Of a stretch of 34,277 nt of DNA, positions 22,198 through 29,562 are shown piece by piece. Position 1 is the stretch's first letter. The number at the start of each line of letters is the position of its first letter. This DNA is from JBDRKN01 sp043813955 (lineage in GTDB: Bacteria > Patescibacteriota > Patescibacteriia > Patescibacteriales > Patescibacteriaceae). A model generated the notes under the pieces. That model saw only the letters and a list, made by a program, of their open reading frames with translations, was not told where the DNA came from and searched no databases. The DNA is taken from the NCBI GenBank assembly GCA_043813955.1, contig JBDRKN010000011.1, positions 1 to 34,277 on the forward strand. The letters run 5' to 3'. The position numbers and the translations under genes are program-made.

Positions 22198-24186
22198 ATG
22201 TCTATTACAACTTTTATTATTGGCAGCGCTGTTCTGGCTATTTTGTACGGCATCTTGTATGCGCGCTATATTTTAAGCCTGCCTGCTGGAAATGAAAAAA
22301 TGAAAAGCATTGCCAAGGCAATTCAGGAAGGCGCTAAAGCCTATTTAGACAAGCAGTACTCTATTATTGCTATTGTGGCAATAGTCTTGTTTGCAATTAT
22401 TGCCGCTGTTCCAGGATTGGGATGGCCAGTTGCTACCGCTTTTTTATTCGGAGCTTTGTTATCTGCCATTGCAGGATATATTGGCATGTATGTAAGCGTG
22501 CGGGCCAATGTGCGCACTGCTGAAGCAGCCCGCAAAGGTATGAGCAATGCTTTAGATGTAGCTGTTAAAGGAGGAAGCGTTACAGGCATGCTGGTTGTTG
22601 GCTTGGCTTTGCTTGGCACAGCCGGCTTCTATTTCTACACTCAGGATATTCATGCTTTGATTGGCCTGGGCCTTGGAGGATCTTTGATTTCTGTATTTGC
22701 CCGTTTAGGAGGAGGCATTTTTACCAAGGCTGCTGACGTAGGAGCTGATTTGGTTGGAAAAATAGAAGCTGGAATTCCTGAAGATGATCCAAGAAATCCT
22801 GCTGTGATTGCTGACAATGTAGGAGATAATGTAGGAGACTGCGCAGGAATGGCAGCTGACTTATTTGAAACATATGTTGTTACTTCTCTTGCTACTATGA
22901 TCTTGGGCAGCTTGCTGTTTGTTAACTTCCCTAATGCTGTAATCTATCCTTTAGCTTTGGGAGCTGCTTCTATTTTAGCTTCCATTATTGGCATTTTCTT
23001 TATCAAACTCGGGCCTGGCAAGAAAATTATGCAAGCTCTATATAAAGGGCTGGCTGTTAGCGGAATATTAGCAGCTATTGCCTTTTACCCTATTACCAAA
23101 TGGCTCATGGCTGAACAGGATGCCTATGCTATTAATAATCTTTACTATGCAAGCTTAATAGGCTTGGTTGTAACTGCTTTGCTGGTTGTTATCACAGAAT
23201 ACTATACTTCAACCAAGTATAATCCTGTTAAATCCATAGCCAAGTCATCTACTACTGGACATGGCACTAATATTATCACTGGACTGGCTGTTTCAATGAA
23301 ATCAACAGCTCTTCCTGTTTTGGTAATAGTTTCTGCAATTGGAGCAGCATATTATTTTGCCGGACTTTACGGAATTGCCATTGCTGCTGTGTCTATGCTT
23401 TCCATGGCCGGAGTTATTGTTACCATTGATGCCTATGGCCCTATTACTGACAATGCCGGAGGCATTGCTGAAATGGCAGACATGGAAGAGTCTGTAAGAA
23501 GTATTACAGATCCTTTGGATGCTGTTGGAAATACTACCAAGGCTGTTACCAAGGGCTATGCTATTGGAAGCGCTGCTTTGGCAACTTTGGTTTTGTTTGC
23601 TGATTTTACATATAATGCAGGCGATGGATTTAATTTTGCCTTAAGCAATTACAAAGTATTAATTGGTTTATTCATAGGCGGAATGCTTCCATATTATTTT
23701 GCTGCTTTGTCCATGCAGGCTGTTTCTAAAACAGCTGGCGCAGTTGTTGAAAATGTAAGAAATCAGTTCAGAAACAATCCTGGAATTATGCAAGGAACTG
23801 ACAAGCCTGATTATGGCCAGACTGTGAATATTGTGACAGGCGCGGCTATTAAGGAAATGATTTTTCCAGCTATGATTCCTGTGCTAGCCCCGATTATTGT
23901 CGGATTTTTGTTAGGCATAGAAGCCTTGGGAGGGTTATTAATAGGCTGTATTGTTACTGGCATTTTTGTGGCAATTTCCATGACTTCTGGAGGCGGAGCC
24001 TGGGATAATGCTAAAAAATATATTGAAGACGGCAAATTTGGAGGCAAGGGTTCAGAAGCTCACAAGGCTGCTATAACTGGAGATACTGTAGGCGATCCTT
24101 ACAAGGATACTGCAGGGCCTGCTATAAACCCAATGATTAAGATTATTAATATTATTGCCTTGTTAATTGTTGGATTATTATTATAA
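22198..24186 (+). CDS. hppA: Membrane-bound proton-pumping pyrophosphatase
   Basis: A 662-residue polytopic enzyme (about 16 helices) that couples hydrolysis of pyrophosphate to ion export. The catalytic region is intact: the acidic loop DVGADLVGKIE (180-190) and EDDPRNPAVIADNVGDNVGD (195-214) that binds Mg-PPi, plus a second acidic cluster around DAYGPITDNAGGIAEM. At GNTTKAV the residue K448 occupies the position where Lys, rather than Ala, marks potassium-independent enzymes; by that rule this is a K-independent proton pump. The gene starts 11 bases after nusA and ends nine before tig, so it is in the same operon. For an organism with presumed limited respiration it would help energise the membrane from biosynthetic pyrophosphate. 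Confidence 0.96.
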   Translation: MSITTFIIGSAVLAILYGILYARYILSLPAGNEKMKSIAKAIQEGAKAYLDKQYSIIAIVAIVLFAIIAAVPGLGWPVATAFLFGALLSAIAGYIGMYVSVRANVRTAEAARKGMSNALDVAVKGGSVTGMLVVGLALLGTAGFYFYTQDIHALIGLGLGGSLISVFARLGGGIFTKAADVGADLVGKIEAGIPEDDPRNPAVIADNVGDNVGDCAGMAADLFETYVVTSLATMILGSLLFVNFPNAVIYPLALGAASILASIIGIFFIKLGPGKKIMQALYKGLAVSGILAAIAFYPITKWLMAEQDAYAINNLYYASLIGLVVTALLVVITEYYTSTKYNPVKSIAKSSTTGHGTNIITGLAVSMKSTALPVLVIVSAIGAAYYFAGLYGIAIAAVSMLSMAGVIVTIDAYGPITDNAGGIAEMADMEESVRSITDPLDAVGNTTKAVTKGYAIGSAALATLVLFADFTYNAGDGFNFALSNYKVLIGLFIGGMLPYYFAALSMQAVSKTAGAVVENVRNQFRNNPGIMQGTDKPDYGQTVNIVTGAAIKEMIFPAMIPVLAPIIVGFLLGIEALGGLLIGCIVTGIFVAISMTSGGGAWDNAKKYIEDGKFGGKGSEAHKAAITGDTVGDPYKDTAGPAINPMIKIINIIALLIVGLLL

Positions 24187-24195
24187 TTAGAAAAT

Positions 24196-25479
24196 ATGAA
24201 AATAGAAAAAAAGAATTTGCCAAAATCCCAGGTTGAGCTGGCTGTAAATGTATCAGTATCTGAGCTTGAGCCGTTTTTGTCTCCAGCCGTTAGCCAAATG
24301 TCTAATGAAATGAAAATTGAGGGCTTTCGCCCAGGCAATGTTCCTTATGATGTTTTAAAATCCAAAATCGGAGAGCTTCCTATAATAGAAACAGCTGCCC
24401 ACTTGTTAATCAACAAGGAAATGGAGAAGTTAATTAAAGATAATATTGATGGCTTGGTTATTGGGCAGCCTCAGATTAATATTACCAAATTAGCTCCTGG
24501 CAATGATATGGAATTTAAGGTTGTTTTTGATTTATTACCCAAAGTAGAGCTTAAAGATTACAAGGATTTAAATATTAAGCAAGAATCTGTTGAAGTAAGC
24601 CAGGAAGAAGTTGATAAAGTGATTAGCCAGCTGCGCGAAGCGCAGGTTAAAGAAGTTTTAGCAGACAGGGAAATCAGGGATAATGACAAAGCTATTGTTG
24701 ATATTAAGATGTTTTTAGATAAAATTCCTGTTGATCAAGGCCAATCTCAGAATACGGCTGTTATTATTGGCAAGGATTACATTATTCCAGGCTTTGACAA
24801 AAATCTTTTAAAAGCAAAAAAAGGAGATGTTAAGACTTTTACCCTAGTCTATCCTTCTGACCATTATCAGAGCAATCTGGCTGGCAAGAATGTAGAGTTT
24901 GAAGTTAAAATCAATGATGTTTTTGAGCGTGAATTGCCAGAAGTTAATAGCGAATTTGTTAAAAATTTTGGTTTAAAGAATGTTGAGGAAATGAAATCTA
25001 ATATTAAAAAAAGCCTTGAACAGGAAAAAGAGCAAAAAGCAAAACAAAAATCTGAGTTAGCCATGCTGGACAAGATTATTGCAAATTCTATTTTTGGAGA
25101 AATACCAGATTCTTTGATTGAGAGCGAAACTGACTTGATGCTAAGGGAAATGGAATACCATTTATCAATGCAGGGAGCTAATTTGGAAAATTATCTTCAG
25201 AGCATTAAAAAAAGCAAAGAGCAGTTAGCCAAGGAAATGGAGCCAGAAGCTCTTAAAAGAGTTAAGAGCGCTTTGCTGGTCAGAGAAATTGCTTTAAGCG
25301 AAAAGATTGAGGCTAGCCAGGATGAAATTAACAAAGAAGTTAAACGCATGCTTGAATATTATAAAGGAGACAAGGAAATTGAGAGCAAAATCAAGAATCC
25401 TCCCTATCAAAAGCATATGGAAAATCAGATTGTGCAACGCAAAGCTTTAGACAAGCTTAAGGAATGGAATATTAAATAA
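24196..25479 (+). CDS. tig: Trigger factor
   Basis: A 427-residue ribosome-associated chaperone that shields nascent chains. The N-terminal domain carries the ribosome-docking signature GFRPGNVP (43-50). A FKBP-type prolyl isomerase domain covers about 160-245 (DNDKAIVDIKMFLD, VIIGKDYIIPGFDKNLL, GKNVEFEVKINDVFERELP), and the remaining C-terminal half is helical and charged, as expected for the substrate-cradling arms. Length is normal. It is followed four bases later by smpB, grouping nascent-chain folding with ribosome rescue in one transcript. No Shine-Dalgarno sequence is seen before its ATG. Confidence 0.95.
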   Translation: MKIEKKNLPKSQVELAVNVSVSELEPFLSPAVSQMSNEMKIEGFRPGNVPYDVLKSKIGELPIIETAAHLLINKEMEKLIKDNIDGLVIGQPQINITKLAPGNDMEFKVVFDLLPKVELKDYKDLNIKQESVEVSQEEVDKVISQLREAQVKEVLADREIRDNDKAIVDIKMFLDKIPVDQGQSQNTAVIIGKDYIIPGFDKNLLKAKKGDVKTFTLVYPSDHYQSNLAGKNVEFEVKINDVFERELPEVNSEFVKNFGLKNVEEMKSNIKKSLEQEKEQKAKQKSELAMLDKIIANSIFGEIPDSLIESETDLMLREMEYHLSMQGANLENYLQSIKKSKEQLAKEMEPEALKRVKSALLVREIALSEKIEASQDEINKEVKRMLEYYKGDKEIESKIKNPPYQKHMENQIVQRKALDKLKEWNIK

Positions 25480-25483
25480 TCAT

Positions 25484-25945
25484 ATGCCAGTCCTATCAAT
25501 TAACAAGCAGGTCCGCCATGATTATGACCTTATTGAATCATTTGAAGCTGGCTTAGTCTTAACTGGCCAGGAAGTCAAGGCTGTTAGAAGCGGGCAGGCT
25601 AATTTAAAAAGCAGCTATATTAGCACGCGCAAGACAAAAAAATTATTGCCTGAATTTTATTTGATTAATGCAAGTATTGCGCCGTATAAATACGCCAGCC
25701 AGCTAAAAGATTATGAGCAAAAAAGGGATAGAAAGATATTATTAAATAAAAAAGAAGCTAAGCGCTTGGTTGGAAAGCTCCATGAAAAGGGCTTGACATT
25801 AGTGCCTATTAAAATATATACTAAGACGGGTTTGTTAAAGATAGAAATTGCTTTATCTAAGGGCAAAAAATCATATAACAAGCGAGAGGATATTAAGCGC
25901 CGCGACATAGACCGCGAGCTAATGCGTACTTTAAAAAATAGATAA
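25484..25945 (+). CDS. smpB: SsrA-binding protein SmpB
   Basis: A 153-residue RNA-binding protein that escorts tmRNA into stalled ribosomes. Family segments are visible: INKQVRHDYDLIESFEAGLVL near the start, LTGQEVKAVRSGQANLKSSY, LKDYEQKRDRKILLNKKEAKRL (the classic R-x-R-K-L-L-L region), GLTLVPIKIYTKTGLLKIEIAL, and the basic tail GKKSYNKREDIKRRDIDRELMR that enters the decoding centre. Its partner RNA gene begins eight bases after the stop, an unusually tight arrangement. A near-consensus promoter (25793-25822) lies inside the coding sequence, probably serving ssrA. Confidence 0.97.
   Translation: MPVLSINKQVRHDYDLIESFEAGLVLTGQEVKAVRSGQANLKSSYISTRKTKKLLPEFYLINASIAPYKYASQLKDYEQKRDRKILLNKKEAKRLVGKLHEKGLTLVPIKIYTKTGLLKIEIALSKGKKSYNKREDIKRRDIDRELMRTLKNR
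25793..25822 (+). promoter_or_regulatory. Candidate ssrA promoter inside smpB
   Basis: TTGACA (25793-25798), 18 bases, TATACT (25817-25822). Transcription would begin near 25829, about 125 bases before mature tmRNA, giving the RNA an expression level independent of the nusA-smpB message. Confidence 0.5.
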
Positions 25946-25953
25946 TGATGTTC

Positions 25954-26341
25954 GGGGATGCCGGGATTCGATGATAATATTTCTTATAACACGCAGCAGG
26001 TGAATGGGATTGTCACTTAAATCACGTCCTAAATTATAAATGTCAAAAATACATTTAGCAAAATGGCAAATGCTTTGCAAATGCCATCTTTTGCGACAGT
26101 TGCAGCTTAATTATAATAGCAGCAACCATTGCCCTAGCAATGCCTAATAGCTAGCCAGCAGTGTCATTAATTAGGCTAGATTAAATAGTTGCTTGATCTG
26201 TTTAATTTAAATAAATTCAGGCTGGCCATGAATGATTTTGTCTAATTTCTTACATTTATGGCAAGATTATCAAATTGGACTATTGCTGAAGAAGTGTTAT
26301 TATTAATTTATTAGACAGGAGTTCAACTCTCCTCATCTCCA
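25954..26341 (+). ncRNA. ssrA: Transfer-messenger RNA (ssrA)
   Basis: About 388 bases of standard one-piece tmRNA. The 5' end GGGGATG pairs with CATCTCC at 26334-26340, with a G-U as the third pair, the alanine identity element, and A26341 as discriminator; CCA is not encoded. The T-arm AGGAG-TTCAACT-CTCCT is at 26327-26343 region just before the acceptor end. The tag frame ends at TAA 26108-26110 and reads ANALQMPSFATVAA if the resume codon is GCA at 26066. The VAA end fits recognition by ClpXP-like proteases. The resume codon is inferred from tag length and frame. Pseudoknot-rich sequence fills both sides. The gene follows smpB by eight bases and precedes two tRNAs. Confidence 0.93.
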
Positions 26342-26347
26342 CAATCA

Positions 26348-26430
26348 GGCTCAGTGGTGGAATTGGTATACACGCAACACTTAAAATGTTGTGCTCACAA
26401 GGCATGTGGGTTCGAGTCCCACCTGGGCCA
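26348..26430 (+). tRNA. tRNA-Leu (anticodon TAA)
   Basis: An 83-base type II tRNA. Acceptor GGCTCAG pairs with CTGGGCC (one G-U); the anticodon stem CAACA/TGTTG encloses loop CTTAAAA with anticodon TAA at 26382-26384; a long variable arm and T-arm GTGGG-TTCGAGT-CCCAC follow. CCA is not encoded (the next bases are CAT). It begins six bases after tmRNA, so all are likely processed from one precursor. Confidence 0.95.
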
Positions 26431-26434
26431 CATC

Positions 26435-26509
26435 GCGGGTATCGTATAATGGTTATTATATCTGCTTGCCAAGCAGGAGATACGGGTTCGATTCCCGTTA
26501 TCCGCTCCA
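26435..26509 (+). tRNA. tRNA-Gly (anticodon GCC)
   Basis: Acceptor GCGGGTA pairs with TATCCGC (one G-U), loop TTGCCAA gives anticodon GCC at 26468-26470, and the T-arm is CGGG-TTCGATT-CCCG. The discriminator T is followed by an encoded CCA (26507-26509), unlike the neighbouring tRNA-Leu and tmRNA. Confidence 0.95.
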
Positions 26510-26558
26510 AGAAAAATAAGTCCTAGCAGGGTTTGTTTTTTATTTTATTTAATTTATA

Positions 26559-26567
26559 TGCTATAAT
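26559..26567 (+). promoter_or_regulatory. Predicted extended -10 promoter of the histidine kinase gene
   Basis: TGCTATAAT is a TGn-TATAAT element 41 bases before the ATG at 26609. A strong ribosome site GAGAGGAGAG lies at 26598-26607. Confidence 0.5.
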
Positions 26568-26608
26568 AAAAATAAGTTAATAAACGTTTTTCTTTTAGAG
26601 AGGAGAGC

Positions 26609-28756
26609 ATGAAATTTGCAAAAAAATTTGCCATTCTTTTTGTTATCGCTATATTGGTTAGCGTTACTTTGTTGTATTTTCTTTGGGATAATTACGATGT
26701 AAGAAAGAATGATTTGATTTTACAGGGGCAGAGAAATCTTCAGTCTCAATATTTGTCTATTATCAATTCCCAGCGCACTATTGCGCATATTTACTATGAA
26801 GAAGCTATTGATATACCAAGCATTGTTAATTATCTTCAGCAGGCTTACAATCTTGATGCTTTTGCCAAGCGCGAACTGCGCAATGATATGTATAAGGAAT
26901 TCAATCCTATTTATGAAAGTTTGAGAGATAAGGATTTTAAATATTTGCAGTTCTATCTTGCTGACGGAGAAAGCTTTTTAAGAATGCATGAGCCAGATAA
27001 ATTTGGCGATAATTTAATTAAGGATCGCTATTCAATTCGCTTGGTAAATGAGAGAATGGAATATATTGAGGGTTTTGAGCTGGCTAATGATTATAATGGA
27101 TATAGGTATGTTTTCCCTTTGTTTGACAATGGAAATTATGTTGGCGGAGTAGAATTTGGCTTTTCCATAAATACTTTGCGCCATAAGCTGGACAGTATTT
27201 TTTCAATGACATATAACTTTATCATTCATAGAAAACTGCTTGTTAAAAAAGTTGATATTGGAGAGAGCATTGACTATTTTTTTGGAGCAATGGGTTATGA
27301 TTATGTATATGAAAGAGATTCAGAGGAAATAAAGCGCGTATATACAGTTCCAGTAAAGACAACTGCAATGATTGATTGGAAAATTAAGGATAAATTGCCA
27401 GAATTGCTTGATAGCCATGAGGCATTTTCACTCTTATCCAAAGTTAGCAGCTTGAATTATATAACTTACTTTGTGCCTATAAACTGCGTTACTGAACAGC
27501 ATTTAGGCTACTTGACTGCATATGCCATAGACAATTCAATTTATTTGCTCAAAGACGGATTATATGTACAATATATTGTTGTCTTTTCTTTGATTTTAAT
27601 TATTCTCTTCTTTGTCTATTATATGAATGAGGGACAGCGCCAGCTAATGGACAAGAATGAAGAGCTTGATAACATTACACATACTATTGGAGAAGGTTTG
27701 CTGGTTATTAAGAAAAACAAGCATATTATGTTCTTTAATACAGCGGCTGAAAGAATTACAGGCTTTTTAGCTGAAGAAGTTCTTGGCAAGCTATATACCA
27801 GAACTTTAAAATTTGTTAATGAAGAAACAGAAAAGCCAAGCCATGATTTTATAAACGAAGTAATTAGCAAGAAAAAAATAAAGATTATTACAAGCGAGAT
27901 GGCCATGGTTCATAAAAATGGCAATATTATGCCAATGGCTGTCAATGCCGCTCCTTTAAGGAACAAGAATAATGAAGTGATTGGATGCATTGTTGTATTC
28001 AGGGATGTTACTAAGGAAAGGGAAATTGACAAAGCCAAGACAGAGTTTGTTTCTTTGGCTTCTCATCAATTGCAGACTCCATTATCAGCAGTAAACTGGC
28101 ATACTGAAATGCTTTTAGACCCGCGCGTAGGAGATTTGAATAAAAAGCAAAAAGAATTTTTACACGCCATTTATGAGGGAAACAAGCGCATGATCAAGCT
28201 GGTTAATTCTTTGCTTAATGTTTCCAGGATTGACATGGGAACATTGGCAATCAAGCCAGAATTAACTAATTTGTCCAAGATGATTGACAGCATATTAAAA
28301 GAGCTTTTGTTCAGAGTTGATATTAAAGAGCTTGAGATTGTTAAAGATTATGGCAAAATGCCTAAAATAAAAGTTGATCCTCAATTAATGCGCATTGTGC
28401 TTCAGAATATTATTAGCAATGCGATTAAGTATTCCAAAGAAGAAGGAAAGATTATTATTTCCATGACCAAGGATAAGAAGCATGCCATAATTGCCATACA
28501 GGATCATGGATATGGCATTCCAAAAGAGCAGCAGCCAAAGATATTTAGCAAATTATTCAGGGCTGATAATGTTAAAACCCGCAAAGTAGAGGGAACAGGA
28601 CTTGGACTATATGTTGCCAAGGCAGTAATCCACGCTTTTGGAGGCAAGATTTGGTTTAAGTCTGAGGAAAATAAAGGAACCACCTTCTTTATCTCTATTC
28701 ATCTCAAAGGAGTTAAGGAGAAGAGCGGCACAAGAACTTTGGAATCTAATATTTAA
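26609..28756 (+). CDS. Membrane sensor histidine kinase with extracellular Cache-type sensor and PAS domain
   Basis: A 715-residue two-component sensor. A first membrane helix (about 7-26) and a second (about 321-339) bracket an extracytoplasmic domain of about 290 residues whose LRMHEPDKFGDNLIKDR (124-140) stretch resembles the dCache_3 double-Cache family of ligand sensors. A PAS domain follows (about 352-470, GEGLLVIKKN ... ERITGF), then the dimerisation/phosphoacceptor helix with SLASHQLQTPLSAV (H486), and the HATPase domain: N-box NIISNAIKYS, G1 DHGYGIP (632-638), F-box and G2 GTGLGLYV (662-669). All catalytic motifs are intact. No response regulator gene is within the window, so its partner must be elsewhere. 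It has a strong Shine-Dalgarno sequence, its own promoter and its own terminator. The ligand is unknown. Confidence 0.95.
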   Translation: MKFAKKFAILFVIAILVSVTLLYFLWDNYDVRKNDLILQGQRNLQSQYLSIINSQRTIAHIYYEEAIDIPSIVNYLQQAYNLDAFAKRELRNDMYKEFNPIYESLRDKDFKYLQFYLADGESFLRMHEPDKFGDNLIKDRYSIRLVNERMEYIEGFELANDYNGYRYVFPLFDNGNYVGGVEFGFSINTLRHKLDSIFSMTYNFIIHRKLLVKKVDIGESIDYFFGAMGYDYVYERDSEEIKRVYTVPVKTTAMIDWKIKDKLPELLDSHEAFSLLSKVSSLNYITYFVPINCVTEQHLGYLTAYAIDNSIYLLKDGLYVQYIVVFSLILIILFFVYYMNEGQRQLMDKNEELDNITHTIGEGLLVIKKNKHIMFFNTAAERITGFLAEEVLGKLYTRTLKFVNEETEKPSHDFINEVISKKKIKIITSEMAMVHKNGNIMPMAVNAAPLRNKNNEVIGCIVVFRDVTKEREIDKAKTEFVSLASHQLQTPLSAVNWHTEMLLDPRVGDLNKKQKEFLHAIYEGNKRMIKLVNSLLNVSRIDMGTLAIKPELTNLSKMIDSILKELLFRVDIKELEIVKDYGKMPKIKVDPQLMRIVLQNIISNAIKYSKEEGKIIISMTKDKKHAIIAIQDHGYGIPKEQQPKIFSKLFRADNVKTRKVEGTGLGLYVAKAVIHAFGGKIWFKSEENKGTTFFISIHLKGVKEKSGTRTLESNI

Positions 28757-28775
28757 ATTTAATTTTATTATTTTT

Positions 28776-28800
28776 AAAACAGTCCCTATGGGACTGTTTT
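28776..28800 (+). terminator. Rho-independent terminator of the histidine kinase gene
   Basis: A perfect 11-bp stem AAAACAGTCCC/GGGACTGTTTT with a TAT loop, 20 bases after the stop. The A-run makes it potentially active in both directions. Confidence 0.8.
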
Positions 28801-28840
28801 CATTGGACTTTTGATATTTTTTGCAGTAAGATATTTATAT

Positions 28841-29560
28841 ATGCGAGCTAAAATTAAAGACAAAAAAGAAATAGCAAAAGATGCCCTGCAGGTTGATTTT
28901 GAAATGATCAATCAGGAGCTGGAATTTGAGCCAGGCCAGTATTTTAGCATCACCTTGATAGACATGCTGTATACTGACGACAGGGGGTGTATTAGGTATT
29001 TTTCCATTTGCACTCCGCCAAGCCAGAAAATGGGCTTTAGCATTGTTACTATGCTGTCTAACAGCGCTTACAAGCGCTCTTTGCTTCGCATGGGTTTTGG
29101 GCATGAGGTAGAATTAGGAAGCATTAATGGAAATATGATTTTGCCAAAAGACAAGTCTCAGCAGATAGTAATGATTGCCTGCGGCATAGGCATAACTCCG
29201 TTTATGAGCATGATGCGTGATTTGCATGAAAAAGTTTCTGACAAGCATTGGCTACGAAATGTCACTTTGTTCTATTCTAATAACAACGAAGAATCAGCAA
29301 TTTTTTTGCCAGAGCTAAAAGGATATCACAAAAGAGTTAAAAACTTTAAACTGCATTTGATTATGACTCATCAGCCTGACTGGAAAGGATATGACAGGCC
29401 TGTTGACCATGAAATGATTAAAGACCATGTCTTAGAATACAAACAGGCATATTATTTAGTAGCAGGCCCTACCAGCATGGTCATGAATGTAGCTAATAAT
29501 TTTGATAAGCTTGGAATCAAGCCAGAACATTATGTATTAGAGGGCTTTGTTGGATATTAA
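28841..29560 (+). CDS. Ferredoxin-NADP reductase-like flavoprotein
   Basis: A 239-residue FAD and NAD(P)H oxidoreductase of the FNR superfamily, starting at ATG 28841; an in-frame TTG at 28811 lies right behind the terminator and is not favoured. The FAD-binding barrel shows FEPGQYFSITL and the RYFSICTPP flavin motif (R-x-Y/F-S). The nucleotide-binding half has ACGIGITPFMSMMRD and YYLVAGPTSMV, and the C-terminus ends YVLEGFVGY. No iron-sulphur or heme domain is fused, so its electron partner is a separate protein that cannot be named from here. It is followed two bases later by the helicase-nuclease gene and is likely co-transcribed with it. No good ribosome site precedes the ATG. Confidence 0.88.
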   Translation: MRAKIKDKKEIAKDALQVDFEMINQELEFEPGQYFSITLIDMLYTDDRGCIRYFSICTPPSQKMGFSIVTMLSNSAYKRSLLRMGFGHEVELGSINGNMILPKDKSQQIVMIACGIGITPFMSMMRDLHEKVSDKHWLRNVTLFYSNNNEESAIFLPELKGYHKRVKNFKLHLIMTHQPDWKGYDRPVDHEMIKDHVLEYKQAYYLVAGPTSMVMNVANNFDKLGIKPEHYVLEGFVGY

Positions 29561-29562
29561 TT

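Noticed and set aside
26280..26510. A 76-residue minus-strand open frame across the tRNA genes, with text such as MERITGIEPVSPAWQAD and GGTRTHM
   Set aside because: It is antisense to tRNA-Gly, tRNA-Leu and the tmRNA end. This exact style of protein is a well-known false prediction on the strand opposite tRNA genes.
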